A DNA stretch of 64,000 nucleotides from a bacterium (GCA_021848145.1 JAJZMX010000002.1:124001-188000), one strand, 5' to 3'. Positions 1 to 8,606 are shown, numbered from the stretch's first letter. Numbers and translations: made by a program. Notes: generated by a model from the letters alone, not told the origin.

Positions 1-405
1 AAACTTTTCGCGGACATTAGGCCAGTTATCAAGGGTAAATTAATTGTGATGTTTGGTAGTGCGGGTAGGCGGGATGAATCAAAAAGGGCAGAGCAGGGGA
101 GAATAGCTGGTAAGTATGCCGACGAAGTAGTCGTCACTGAAGAAGACGATCGTGATGTAGATGGTGTAGAAATCATGGAGCAGATCGCATCAGGAGCAAA
201 AGAAGCTGGAAAAGAGTTAGATAAGAATCTTTTTCTTGTTCATGATCGAAGCAAGGCAATCGAATTCACTTTAAGACGTGCAAGCAAAGGGGATACAGTG
301 CTCTTGTTAGGTAAAGGACACGAAAAAACTATTGAGAGATCTGATGGCGAGCATCCATGGAACGAAATTGAAAGTACCAAAAAAATACTAGCTAGTTTAG
401 TGTAA
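1..405 (+). CDS. murE: Mur ligase (MurE-type), C-terminal part, truncated by window edge
   Basis: This is the C-terminal 134 residues of a Mur ligase that adds an amino acid to UDP-MurNAc peptides during peptidoglycan synthesis. The frame is open from base 1, so the true start lies upstream. The fragment begins in the C-terminal Rossmann-like domain: the segment VMFGSAGRRDESKR matches the MurE pattern of glycines followed by RDxxKR, and GKGHE lies at about residues 104-108. The DNPRxE signature that normally selects the third amino acid is replaced by DDRDVD, so the substrate (Lys, DAP or other) cannot be read from the sequence. MurE is the best match. MurT or another Mur ligase is less likely because RDxxKR and GKGHE occur together. 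Confidence 0.8.
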   Translation, partial: KLFADIRPVIKGKLIVMFGSAGRRDESKRAEQGRIAGKYADEVVVTEEDDRDVDGVEIMEQIASGAKEAGKELDKNLFLVHDRSKAIEFTLRRASKGDTVLLLGKGHEKTIERSDGEHPWNEIESTKKILASLV

Positions 406-572
406 ATATTGTATAAATTAGTTAAATTACGGTTGAGAGTTATAAGCTATTGGAATTTACTACGGCTTGGTAGCCTTTAGTATTGGGTAATGCTGACTTT
501 CCATGTACGTTTTGCCTAATTATATAATTACGATCACGATACATTAAAAAGCCAATTTTATAGAGTTTGTAG

Positions 573-1421
573 TTAATCTAAAGTTAGACTGCAACAGCGA
601 ATATATCCGCCCCCTTTTTTTAACTCTTTAATAGAAGGTGTTATGGTATTAAGCCCTCTTTTATCTAATTCTGATTTTAGGTTTGGCGCTAAGTCGCTCA
701 TTATTACAGTCTCGCCTGTTGAGACTAGATTACATGCAAACCCTCCTTTAGCTTCCTCTAAAGAGACCTCAATCTTTTCTATTTGAAGGTCATTAATCTT
801 TGATCGACTTTCTGGCGTAAATGCATCAGGACACCAAGCAATAAGTTCAGGGGTAATGATGGATAATGCCAGATCCAGGTCATAGAAATAACTATCTGGC
901 CATCCCGTAATTGCATTATTTAAAGGGCGACCATCTGTAGTAGTTACGGGTACGGTTTGCAAACCAACTACTATACATCCATATAGATCTTTTAAAAATT
1001 GGTGCATCTCCGTATCAGTACGGTAGTGGCTACCTACGAATAGATAGTTACCACAAGGCAGACAATCACCCTGTCCGCTGAACCTATAGGGTGGTTTTAT
1101 GGTCTCATAGCCCATCGATTCTAGAACATGCCTGGCGTAAGGTTCTTCTAGCTGCCGCTGCTTAGGCAAGGAAGATAAAACTGCCTTTCCTTTCCAACAA
1201 ATAGCCCAATTTGCGGTGTAAATCCCATCTTGGCAATGGTCGGGGGCTGGCACTTTGACAACATTAATTCCGGCTTGCTCAAGAGCATCTTTTACGTTAC
1301 TGTGCTCAAGCTTAGATTGCTCTATATTGGGTTGTTCGTCCTTATTTTCGTATGGATTTAATTCTTTGACACTGAAGTGGTCAGCTCCAGACATTAATAC
1401 GGTTTGGTTTATTTTCGGCAT
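573..1421 (-). CDS. Amidinotransferase/dimethylargininase-fold protein
   Basis: The 282-aa protein has the shape of the guanidino-modifying superfamily (arginine deiminase, DDAH, amidinotransferases). Visible landmarks are an acidic DGIYTAN segment near residue 65, a GQGDC motif at 116-120 where the family has (E)GGD, and a C-terminal KGGGYIRCCSLTL (269-281) with tandem Cys276-Cys277 where the nucleophile sits. The catalytic His expected just before the LDxAL strand is Asp181 in YFYDLDLAL, so activity may differ or be lost. It is cytosolic, with no signal peptide. It is divergent from groES and convergent with the murE-like gene. The start at 1421 begins MPKINQ. Family membership is fairly secure, but the substrate is unknown. 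Confidence 0.7.
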   Translation of the reverse strand: MPKINQTVLMSGADHFSVKELNPYENKDEQPNIEQSKLEHSNVKDALEQAGINVVKVPAPDHCQDGIYTANWAICWKGKAVLSSLPKQRQLEEPYARHVLESMGYETIKPPYRFSGQGDCLPCGNYLFVGSHYRTDTEMHQFLKDLYGCIVVGLQTVPVTTTDGRPLNNAITGWPDSYFYDLDLALSIITPELIAWCPDAFTPESRSKINDLQIEKIEVSLEEAKGGFACNLVSTGETVIMSDLAPNLKSELDKRGLNTITPSIKELKKGGGYIRCCSLTLD

Positions 1422-1563
1422 TATCTTAACAATTTTAACAAAACGGCCATTTGAATGAATATGTTTAAGTTAAAACTATTAGTAGCTAAATACCTGAAAT
1501 GGTGATGCAGGAATTTTGGTCCGTATATTCAGGGATTACTATTAGCCTTATCTAAACACAGTC

Positions 1564-1593
1564 TTGACAGATATTTTAGCGCTCCGCTATAGT
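1564..1593 (+). promoter_or_regulatory. groESL promoter
   Basis: A near-consensus sigma70 promoter: TTGACA at 1564-1569, an 18-bp spacer, then TATAGT at 1588-1593. Transcription should start near 1600 and read into groES at 1667. The -10 box lies inside the first CIRCE-like inverted repeat, so a bound repressor would block RNA polymerase. Confidence 0.8.
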
Positions 1594-1602
1594 GAGTGCT
1601 GA
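1576..1602 (+). promoter_or_regulatory. CIRCE-like operator 1 (HrcA site)
   Basis: TTAGCGCTC, nine bases, then GAGTGCTGA. This matches the CIRCE consensus TTAGCACTC-N9-GAGTGCTAA with one mismatch per arm and the exact spacer length. It covers the -10 box of the groESL promoter. HrcA repression of groESL is the known function of this element. hrcA itself is not in the window. Confidence 0.7.
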
Positions 1603-1605
1603 AAG

Positions 1606-1632
1606 TTGGCACTTTGCATTAAAGAGTGCCAA
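1606..1632 (+). promoter_or_regulatory. CIRCE-like operator 2 (HrcA site)
   Basis: TTGGCACTT, nine bases, then GAGTGCCAA. The arms are complementary except for one base and the N9 spacer is conserved. Its centre is 30 bp after that of operator 1, so the two sites are on nearly the same DNA face. It lies in the 5' untranslated region, between the predicted transcription start and the groES ribosome site. Confidence 0.8.
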
Positions 1633-1666
1633 CAAACAGTTAATCCAAGAAGGAGGAATACAGTTT

Positions 1667-1933
1667 ATGAGCTCACCTTTGCAGCCACTAGCCGACTATG
1701 TTGTCGCTCAAGCCGAGGAAGCAGACACTAAAACGGCAAGCGGCCTATATTTACCAGATAATGCTACCGAAAAGCCTAAAACAGCGAAGATTGTTGCAGT
1801 AGGCAAGGAAGTAAAGCAAGTTAAAGCTGGGGATAAAATTGTATACAAGAGTTACAGCACTACAGAAGTTAAAGTAGGAGCAGAAGAGTACATATTAGTT
1901 AAAGAAGAAGATATTTTAGCGACTGTAAAGTAA
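1667..1933 (+). CDS. groES: Co-chaperonin GroES
   Basis: GroES caps the GroEL cavity during ATP-driven folding in the cytosol. The 88-aa protein starts MSSPLQPLADYVV and carries the mobile-loop region (EEADTKTASGLYLPD) and the beta-barrel core ending VKEEDILATVK. Length is slightly short of the usual 94-97. An ATG at 1667 is chosen because AGGAGG at 1651-1656 lies at ideal distance. The open frame continues upstream to 1592, but that start would lie inside the operator DNA. It is the first gene of groES-groL, with a 10-bp gap to groL, and is controlled by two CIRCE-like sites. Confidence 0.93.
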   Translation: MSSPLQPLADYVVAQAEEADTKTASGLYLPDNATEKPKTAKIVAVGKEVKQVKAGDKIVYKSYSTTEVKVGAEEYILVKEEDILATVK

Positions 1934-1943
1934 GGAGCATAGA

Positions 1944-3593
1944 ATGGCTAAAAAAGTATTTTACGATGATGATGCAAGGCGCCGTGTATTATTGGGTGCT
2001 GAAATCCTATATAACGCAGTGAAGACAACTATGGGTCCACGTGGGCGTAACGTGGTGATCAGTAAGTCTTATGGAAATCCAACCGTCACTCATGACGGCG
2101 TTACTGTGGCTAAAGGAGTTGAACTACCTGATGATGACGATGAGACTCTTGGCCAGAAAGTAGGTGCAGAGTTGATCAAGCAAGCTGCTAGCAAAATGAA
2201 TGATGTCGCCGGCGATGGAACCACTACAGTAACAGTTTTGACTTACCATATTCTAAATGAGGCAAACAAGCTCATTGCAGCTGGCCATAATCCAATGCTT
2301 CTTAGGAAAGGCCTAGAGTCAGCAGCACAAGCGGTTATAGAGAAGCTTGGCACGATGGCAGAGGATATCGAAGGCAAGAAAAACCGTGTAGCAGAAGTTG
2401 CCACAATTTCTGCCGGAGATAGTGAAATCGGTAACCTTATTGCTGAAGTAATGGAAGCAGTCGGTAAAGATGGTGTTGTTACCGTAGAAGAAGGGCAAGG
2501 CTTGATGCTCGAAAAAGAAGTGGTCGAAGGTTTTACTTTTGACCGTGGTTTTGTAAGCCCATACATGGTTACTGATACTACTAGAATGGAAGCTGTATAT
2601 GACAAGCCAGCAATAGTTATTACTGATAAAAAGATTAGTTCTATTCAGGAGTTTCTTCCTTTACTTGAAAAACTGGCACAAAGCGGAAAGAAAGATTTAG
2701 TTCTAATTGCCGATGACGTTGAGGGCGAAGCATTAACAACACTAGTATTAAACCGCCTAAAAGGTGTGTTTAATACGGTTGCCGTTAAAGCTCCTGCATT
2801 TGGTGACCGTCGCAAGGATGTTCTTAATGACATAGCTATTCTAACTGGCGCCGAAGTCATTAGTGAAGATCGTGGTATGACCTTTGAGAATGTGGAACTA
2901 GATGTTGTGGGCAGTGCTAGAAAGGTTATAGTCACAAAAGATGAAACGACAATCATCGAAGGAGATGGCAATCCTAGTGAAGTAGCCGCTAGGATTAAAC
3001 AAATTTCTGCTCAAGCCGAACAGTCGAGTAGTGAATATGACAAAGAGAATTTTGAAAAACGACGGGCTGCCCTAAGTGGTAAGGTTGCGGTAATTAAGGT
3101 AGGTGGAGCGACTGAAACTGAAATTGAAGAAAAGAAGTTTAGAGTGGATGACGCAGTAGCAGCGGTTAAAGCTGCCTTAGGCGATGGTATTGTTCCCGGG
3201 GGCGGCGTAACCCTTATTAATTTACAATCTGCTATTGTCTCAGACCCGAAAGATGGCGATTCAGTTAATGCCGGAAAGCAGTTACTGCTTAGGAGTTTAG
3301 AACAGCCTTTCAGGATTCTTTTAAATAACTCTGGACTAAACCCAGATGAGTGGTTGCCGAGCATAAAAAGCGGTAAGCCAGGTTTCGGCATTGATGTTAA
3401 TGACCCAAGCAAACTAGTTGAACTAAAAGGCAAGGGTATAGTCGATCCGGCTAGGGTGACTCACGAAGTGTTGCTTAATGCTTCTAGTATTGCCGGTACT
3501 GCTATGACCATGGGTGCTCTAGTTGTAGATGTACCTGAGAAGGTAACTAATGCGCCTGCTGCACCAGACATGGGTGGCATGGGCATGATGTAA
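1944..3593 (+). CDS. groL: Chaperonin GroEL
   Basis: The 549-aa ATP-dependent chaperonin is full length for the family. It carries TTMGPRGRNV (ATP loop), AGDGTTTVTVL near residue 90 (catalytic Asp region), the apical domain, the GIVPGGGV segment near 415 and the flexible Gly/Met-rich end GGMGMM. It follows groES by 10 bp with GGAG before the ATG, so the two are co-transcribed and co-regulated. A hairpin terminator follows immediately. Nothing is unusual apart from N-terminal MAKKVFYDDDARRR, which is slightly divergent from the usual KxIxF. Confidence 0.98.
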   Translation: MAKKVFYDDDARRRVLLGAEILYNAVKTTMGPRGRNVVISKSYGNPTVTHDGVTVAKGVELPDDDDETLGQKVGAELIKQAASKMNDVAGDGTTTVTVLTYHILNEANKLIAAGHNPMLLRKGLESAAQAVIEKLGTMAEDIEGKKNRVAEVATISAGDSEIGNLIAEVMEAVGKDGVVTVEEGQGLMLEKEVVEGFTFDRGFVSPYMVTDTTRMEAVYDKPAIVITDKKISSIQEFLPLLEKLAQSGKKDLVLIADDVEGEALTTLVLNRLKGVFNTVAVKAPAFGDRRKDVLNDIAILTGAEVISEDRGMTFENVELDVVGSARKVIVTKDETTIIEGDGNPSEVAARIKQISAQAEQSSSEYDKENFEKRRAALSGKVAVIKVGGATETEIEEKKFRVDDAVAAVKAALGDGIVPGGGVTLINLQSAIVSDPKDGDSVNAGKQLLLRSLEQPFRILLNNSGLNPDEWLPSIKSGKPGFGIDVNDPSKLVELKGKGIVDPARVTHEVLLNASSIAGTAMTMGALVVDVPEKVTNAPAAPDMGGMGMM

Positions 3594-3615
3594 ACTGCCC
3601 TAAGGTTAAGTTAAT

Positions 3616-3646
3616 AGGCTCCCTATATTAACAAGGGGGCCTTTTT
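3616..3646 (+). terminator. Rho-independent terminator after groL
   Basis: AGGCTCCCT and AGGGGGCCT form a nine-base stem (one G-T pair) around a nine-base loop, followed by TTTTT. It ends the groES-groL transcript and also overlaps the 3' end of the convergent minus-strand gene. Confidence 0.85.
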
Positions 3647-4100
3647 AACTATTGTTCTGGGGGTGCGTGAAATAGTTGATTTCATTAACGACGTCAAGCA
3701 ATGCTTGAGCTTTTAGCTTCTCGTCGCTAATTTTTGTGGCAGTTTCGAAGGCAGATTTAATTAATGATTGATCATCACTAGCTTGTATCATCATCATTAA
3801 GGTTCGGAATTTTTCCTCTGGTCCTTGATCTAAATGACTAACTATTGGCTGCAGTTGACTGAGAGCCCTTTGTTTAATATCTAGCAAATCATCTGGATTT
3901 GTTGCTTCAAGTAAAGGTGTTGTTGTAGATTGTTCCTGATCATGTGGATGCTCATCGTCGTTATTAGTAGTTCCTTCGTTGTTATCATCAGGATGTTGTG
4001 TGGCAGCTTGTGTATTATCCGATTGACTGGTTGTCCATTGATCGGTTTGATTACTCAGAGCCTGGCTAATAGCTTGTTGATCGTCTTGGTGCCCAAACAT
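3645..4100 (-). CDS. Hypothetical Gln/Asp-rich cytosolic protein
   Basis: Not recognised. The 151-aa protein has two parts: residues 1-60 are low-complexity (Q, D, N, T, H) and probably disordered, while residues 70-145 look helical (DLLDIKQRALSQLQPIVSHL and repeated hydrophobic spacing). It has no membrane segment or signal peptide. An upstream Met at 4118 is in frame, but GAGGGGGG lies just before the ATG at 4100, which decides the start. It is divergent from the isomerase gene at 4183 and shares an 82-bp control region with it. Its codon use resembles the neighbours. Confidence 0.6.
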   Translation of the reverse strand: MFGHQDDQQAISQALSNQTDQWTTSQSDNTQAATQHPDDNNEGTTNNDDEHPHDQEQSTTTPLLEATNPDDLLDIKQRALSQLQPIVSHLDQGPEEKFRTLMMMIQASDDQSLIKSAFETATKISDEKLKAQALLDVVNEINYFTHPQNNS

Positions 4101-4182
4101 TAATTTCCCCCCTCGCATAATCTTATCCCGCTTTAGGTTATACTATACTACAGCATTCGTTAAGTCCAAAGGGGGGATACTA

Positions 4183-5211
4183 GTGCTCGACGACTTAGCA
4201 TATATTCATCGGGTGGATAAGTCTGATTCTATAGGCATTGCATTAAAAGAGCCTGATCAACTGCTGCACGATTTTAAGTTTAATAACTTAAATATTAATA
4301 ATGTTAAGAATGTGGTTTACGTTGGCATGGGGGGATCCGCTCTTGCTGCAAACTTAAGTTTAAGCTGGCCGGCATATAAAGTGCCTTTTGAGATTGTAAA
4401 AAACTATGATTTACCAGAATATGTCTCTAGTGATACTTTGTGTATCTTTTCTAGTGCGTCAGGAAACACAGAAGAGACTCTTAGTGCGCTATCTCAGGCT
4501 GAGCATAGGCTTACTAACATTGCTATTTTTGCGGGCGGCGGGGAGTTACTTAGTATAGCTAAATACAAAAACTATGTGCATGTAGAGTTGCCAAATGCTA
4601 GGCAGCCGAGGTATGGCGTGTTCTATAACCTAAAAGCACTAGTTAGTTTAGCTGATCAGTTGGGACTTACAAAAGAAGGTCTAGGGTTATTAAACTCCGC
4701 GGCGGAATGGATTAAGCAAAGATCCCAGCAGTGGGGCCCAACAATCCCGACAAAGAATAATCTTGCAAAACAGATTGCCTTAGATGCCCTTGGTAAGTCC
4801 GTAGTAATTTATGGCGGACCAAATTTGTACCCGGTCGCCTATAAGTGGAAAGTGGGTTTCAATGAAAACGCTAAACAGGTAGCATGGTGTAGTGGCTATC
4901 CGGAGTTTAACCATAACGAGTTTATAGGTTGGAGTGAACAACCGGTGGATAAGCCATATTGTGTAATAGACTTGAGGTCAAAGTTTGAAAATGAAAGGGT
5001 GCAAAAAAGGTTTGAGTTAAGTGAGCGCCTGCTTAGTGGAAGGAGGCCCGCTCCAATAGTTATTGAAGCTGAAGGAGAAAATAGCTTAGAGCAATTACTT
5101 TATTGCTCGATGCTTGGGGATTTCGTAAGCCTGTATGCAGCAATAGCAGCTGGCAATGACCCTGAACCAGTGGAATTAGTAGAAAAATTTAAGCACATGA
5201 TGGCAAACTGA
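4183..5211 (+). CDS. SIS-domain phosphoglucose/phosphomannose isomerase
   Basis: This is a cytosolic sugar-phosphate isomerase of the bifunctional PGI/PMI family (342 aa), interconverting glucose-6-P or mannose-6-P with fructose-6-P. It has two SIS domains. The first carries YVGMGGSALAA (46-56) and FSSASGNTEET (89-99), the phosphate-binding loops. The second contains YPEFNHNEFIGW, where the catalytic Glu/His pair of this family lies. The start is GTG at 4183 behind AAAGGGGGG. A DUF1361 membrane gene follows after 2 bp, suggesting co-transcription. The family is clear, but which sugar is preferred cannot be read. Confidence 0.85.
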   Translation: MLDDLAYIHRVDKSDSIGIALKEPDQLLHDFKFNNLNINNVKNVVYVGMGGSALAANLSLSWPAYKVPFEIVKNYDLPEYVSSDTLCIFSSASGNTEETLSALSQAEHRLTNIAIFAGGGELLSIAKYKNYVHVELPNARQPRYGVFYNLKALVSLADQLGLTKEGLGLLNSAAEWIKQRSQQWGPTIPTKNNLAKQIALDALGKSVVIYGGPNLYPVAYKWKVGFNENAKQVAWCSGYPEFNHNEFIGWSEQPVDKPYCVIDLRSKFENERVQKRFELSERLLSGRRPAPIVIEAEGENSLEQLLYCSMLGDFVSLYAAIAAGNDPEPVELVEKFKHMMAN

Positions 5212-5213
5212 TA

Positions 5214-5927
5214 ATGATTAATTATTTAAAGAGACCGTGGGGTGAGCTTGCTGTAGTTCTAGCATTGGGCTACGTAACGTGTTTTGGACTTTTCTTATAC
5301 GGAGTACTACTAAATCATTCACTAACCTATGCTTACTTAGTAGTAAATTTAGCCTTGGCTTCATTACCGCTACTTATATCTTGGCGACTAAGTGTTGTGT
5401 TAAGAAAAAAGCGTTGGTCTGCTTGGGAACCTTTAGCTTTAACATTTTTTTGGCTAATTTTTCTTCCTAATAGTTTTTATATGATTAGTGATTATATTCA
5501 TCTCCAAAATATGTCTGTACATATCTTATATAACGCTGTTATGTTCTCGGCGTTTATATACCTGGCTTTGTTTATGGGAATTATTAGCCTATATATAGTG
5601 CATCTGGAACTACGGAAAAGGATAAACCCTAGAATTACGGCAATAATTGTTGCGGTTGTCCTTATTGGGTGTTGTTTTGCTATTTATTTAGGCAGGGACC
5701 TAAGGTGGAACAGCTGGGACATAGTTGTTAACCCAGCCGGCCTATTATTTGATGTATCTAATTTGTTACTCAAACCAGAAAAGTACCCTGGTATGATCAG
5801 GACAACTACGGAATTCTTTGTTTTTCTAGGCCCGGCATATTTGATAGCTTGGCGTGTGTCTAGACTACAGTGGCACAAAGGGGTATCAGACTTGGCTTCA
5901 CATATTAAAAGCAAGCAATCCAATTAA
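5214..5927 (+). CDS. DUF1361 integral membrane protein
   Basis: A 237-aa polytopic membrane protein with about seven hydrophobic segments. The motif FFWLIFLPNSFYMISDYIHL (residues about 78-97) is the hallmark of DUF1361, whose biochemical function is unknown. A basic loop follows the third segment and the C-terminus is short and polar. It begins 2 bp after the isomerase stop, so it is probably translationally coupled. argS follows 16 bp downstream but has its own -10-like box. Confidence 0.85.
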   Translation: MINYLKRPWGELAVVLALGYVTCFGLFLYGVLLNHSLTYAYLVVNLALASLPLLISWRLSVVLRKKRWSAWEPLALTFFWLIFLPNSFYMISDYIHLQNMSVHILYNAVMFSAFIYLALFMGIISLYIVHLELRKRINPRITAIIVAVVLIGCCFAIYLGRDLRWNSWDIVVNPAGLLFDVSNLLLKPEKYPGMIRTTTEFFVFLGPAYLIAWRVSRLQWHKGVSDLASHIKSKQSN

Positions 5928-5943
5928 GATATACTAATCTGTA

Positions 5944-7620
5944 ATGGAAGAATTATTAAGGGAAAAGATTGCCGAAGTCGCTAGAGCCTTTGGTGGTGAT
6001 AATGTTGAAGTGGAACTGTCATATCCAGACGAGAAGTATGGAGATTTTGCTAGCAACATTGCTCTCAAGCTAGCAGCTTCTAATGACGGAGACCCCCGTC
6101 AGATAGCCGCCGATATGACAATTTCTCTTAAGCAAATGCTGGGGGATCGTATTGATTCAATAGAGGTTGCCGGACCCGGTTTCATTAATTTTGTGCTTAG
6201 TGATAAAGCCCTGCTTGAACAAATGGTGGCTGAGCCTGACCAGCCTTTAAAAGGCCAAATTATTGTCGCTGAGTACTCGGATCCTAATCCTTTTAAAATT
6301 CTTCATGCCGGTCATTTGTATACATCCATTGTGGGTGATGTTATATCTAATTTACTTGCAGCGGCAGGAGCTGAGGTTTACAGGGTGAACTACGGCGGAG
6401 ATGTGGGTCTGCACGTAGCTAAGTCCATTTGGGCGATACTTAAAGAGCTAGACGGGGAATACCCTGAAAGCCTAGATAACATACCGCCTATGGAGCGAGG
6501 TGCCTGGATGAGCCAAATGTATGTTAGGGGCAACTCTGCTTTTGATGAAGGCGTGGAAGAAGTGGTCAAAGAAATAACAGACATTAATGCAAGAGTTTAT
6601 GACATACAAAATGGCGATGACCATGATTCACCGCTGGCGAAAATTTATTGGATGACAAGAAATTGGAGCTACGTGTCCTTCGACCAATTCTATAGTCGCT
6701 TGAATATATTCTTTGATCGTTATTATCCTGAGAGCGAGACGGCACCTATTGGGCTAAAAATCGTCCAAGAACAGTTAGATAAAGGAGTTTTTGAAAGAAG
6801 TGACGGAGCAATTGTTTTTAGAGGCGAAAAATATGGGTTGCACACTAGGGTGTTTGTTAATAGCAAAGGACTGCCGACTTACGAAGCAAAGGAATTAGGC
6901 TTGGCGCAAGTTAAACAGCGAGATTTTAACTATAATCGCTCCTTAGTAATAACCGGGAATGAACAAAAACATTACATGGAGGTGGTATATAAAGCTCTTG
7001 AACAGTTTAACCCTGAGATAGTAAAGAACACTTCACATTTAACTCATGGAATGGTTCGCTTAAGCGGTGGCAAAAAGATGAGCAGCAGGCTCGGCAACAT
7101 TATTACTGCCGAAGACGTATTGATTGCTGCTGGTGAGGCAGCTAGTGAAGTTAATGACAACAATGATGACAGAGTAGTTCTAGCCGCAGTTAAGTATTCT
7201 TTTTTGAAGCAAGCAATGGGTGCTGATATTGTTTATGATCCCAAAGAGTCGGTCAATATTCTAGGCAATAGCGGTCCCTATTTACAGTATGCTCATGCAA
7301 GGGCGTGCAGCATCATGACGAAGTCAGGGAAAGAGGGGTATATTGGTGACATCGGGAGGCTGACTGACGGAGAAAGGAAGCTTGTACTTAAGATGTCCCG
7401 TCTTAATGCTACTATCGAACAGGCATCAAGGGAGCTTGCACCGCATATTTTGTGCAGTTATCTTTATGAACTATGCCAGATCTTTAACCAGTTTTACGAG
7501 TCAAATCGGGTTATTGGAGATGACAGAGAGAGGTTTAGGTTGCATCTTGTCAGCATGTATGCTGACAAGCTTAAAAGCGGTTTAAAACTTTTAGGTATTA
7601 CTGCACCAGACAAACTTTAA
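5944..7620 (+). CDS. argS: Arginyl-tRNA synthetase
   Basis: A class I synthetase that charges tRNA-Arg. The 558-aa protein has the N-terminal additional (Add1) domain (DEKYGDFASNIALKLA), the HIGH motif as HAGH (121-124), a KMSKS-like KKMSS near residue 378, and the C-terminal anticodon-binding DALR domain with AHARACSI and a closing LKLLGI segment. There is no ribosome site. A TATACT box at 5930-5935 sits eight bases before the ATG, so a leaderless transcript is likely in addition to read-through. Its last four bases overlap the convergent HxlR gene. Confidence 0.96.
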   Translation: MEELLREKIAEVARAFGGDNVEVELSYPDEKYGDFASNIALKLAASNDGDPRQIAADMTISLKQMLGDRIDSIEVAGPGFINFVLSDKALLEQMVAEPDQPLKGQIIVAEYSDPNPFKILHAGHLYTSIVGDVISNLLAAAGAEVYRVNYGGDVGLHVAKSIWAILKELDGEYPESLDNIPPMERGAWMSQMYVRGNSAFDEGVEEVVKEITDINARVYDIQNGDDHDSPLAKIYWMTRNWSYVSFDQFYSRLNIFFDRYYPESETAPIGLKIVQEQLDKGVFERSDGAIVFRGEKYGLHTRVFVNSKGLPTYEAKELGLAQVKQRDFNYNRSLVITGNEQKHYMEVVYKALEQFNPEIVKNTSHLTHGMVRLSGGKKMSSRLGNIITAEDVLIAAGEAASEVNDNNDDRVVLAAVKYSFLKQAMGADIVYDPKESVNILGNSGPYLQYAHARACSIMTKSGKEGYIGDIGRLTDGERKLVLKMSRLNATIEQASRELAPHILCSYLYELCQIFNQFYESNRVIGDDRERFRLHLVSMYADKLKSGLKLLGITAPDKL

Positions 7621-7934
7621 ATCTTTGTAGGGTATTTACTGCCCCAATTGGCCATCTGTTTAATTATGGGCATTAAGTCTTGACCCTTTTGGGTTAGAGC
7701 GTATGGACCATTGCTGCTTACTTCAATTATCCCTTGTTCTTCCAGATCGGATAAGCGCTGTGATAGGATCCGCGGAGTAATATTGTCTATAGACTTTTCA
7801 AACTCACAAAAACGTTTCGGACTTACAAGCAGATCTCGCAGAATTAGAGCTGTCCATTTGTGTCCCAAAACGCTCATTGCGCTGGCAATGCATCCAGTTG
7901 TTGGTTCAATTTGCTGTTGACTTACTCTTCCCAT
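7617..7934 (-). CDS. HxlR-family redox-type transcription regulator
   Basis: A 105-aa winged-helix DNA-binding protein of the HxlR (DUF24) family: GHKWTALILRDLL (helices 1-2), the recognition region ITPRILSQRLSDLEEQG, and the wing SSNGPYALTQKG. Cys15 lies at the position of the single redox-sensing Cys of YodB/HypR-type members. It is divergent from an FMN-dependent reductase with a near-perfect inverted repeat between them, the classic arrangement in which the regulator controls both genes in response to quinones or other electrophiles. Function is inferred from family and context. Confidence 0.88.
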   Translation of the reverse strand: MGRVSQQQIEPTTGCIASAMSVLGHKWTALILRDLLVSPKRFCEFEKSIDNITPRILSQRLSDLEEQGIIEVSSNGPYALTQKGQDLMPIIKQMANWGSKYPTKI

Positions 7935-7937
7935 TGG

Positions 7938-7977
7938 TATACTTTGTATAGTATATTATTAAAGTATATAAAGTATA
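7938..7977. promoter_or_regulatory. HxlR operator (inverted repeat)
   Basis: TATACTTTGTATA at 7938-7950 and TATATAAAGTATA at 7965-7977 are inverted copies matching at 12 of 13 positions, with a 14-bp AT-rich spacer. They fill the space between the divergent HxlR and FMN reductase genes, so they most likely bind the HxlR dimer. TATA-like boxes within the repeat could serve both promoters. Confidence 0.75.
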
Positions 7978-7989
7978 GCATAAAGGAGA

Positions 7990-8580
7990 ATGGTAGTGAA
8001 GTTAGGTATTGTTGTTGGTTCAACCAGACCAAACAGGGTTAGTCTAAAAGAAGCTAAGTGGATTGCTAAAACTGCTAAAGAACTTGACGGGGTGGAGCCA
8101 GAAATAGTTGATCTTAAAGACTATCCAATGCCTTTTTTTGATGAGCCTGCTAGCCCAAGATATAACCCAGATCGAAAAATTGAGCCAGCAGTCCAAAAAT
8201 GGCTGGATAAGATTAATCAATTCGATGCTTATATTTTTGTTACAGCTGAATACAATCACTCGATTCCTGCAGTGCTAAAAAATGCGATTGACTACATCAC
8301 AACTGAGCTTAATCGTAAACCAGCGACAGTCGTTAGTCATGGGTCGGTCGGTGGTGCGAGGGCGACAATGCACTTAAAAGAGATTCTATCAGAGAGTCGA
8401 GCTGCAATTATCCCTCAAGCTGTTACATTTATAGGAGTAAGCGACGCTGTTGATGAAGAGGGTAACCTTAACGAAGACATAAAAGCTAATCCATATGGAC
8501 CTTATGGGGCGCTTCAAATAGCTCTAGTTGAGCTTAAATGGTACAGCGATGCTCTGAGTGTGGCTCGAAGTAAAGACTAA
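7990..8580 (+). CDS. NADPH-dependent FMN reductase / quinone reductase family
   Basis: A flavodoxin-like 196-aa oxidoreductase. The N-terminal beta strand is followed by the FMN phosphate loop GSTRPNR (10-16). TAEYNHSIPAVLKNAIDY (near 88) is the conserved flavin-contact motif, and SHGSVGGARA follows. Members reduce FMN, quinones, azo dyes or chromate using NADPH. AAGGAG precedes the ATG. The gene is divergent from the HxlR regulator and probably induced by the same oxidative or electrophile signal. Confidence 0.88.
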   Translation: MVVKLGIVVGSTRPNRVSLKEAKWIAKTAKELDGVEPEIVDLKDYPMPFFDEPASPRYNPDRKIEPAVQKWLDKINQFDAYIFVTAEYNHSIPAVLKNAIDYITTELNRKPATVVSHGSVGGARATMHLKEILSESRAAIIPQAVTFIGVSDAVDEEGNLNEDIKANPYGPYGALQIALVELKWYSDALSVARSKD

Positions 8581-8606
8581 AAACTACCGAAGAACCAGCA
8601 ATAGGA

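Noticed and set aside
2243-3433. Minus-strand ORFs inside groL
   Set aside because: Ser/Pro/Thr-rich shadow translations of the conserved groL sequence, without starts or context.
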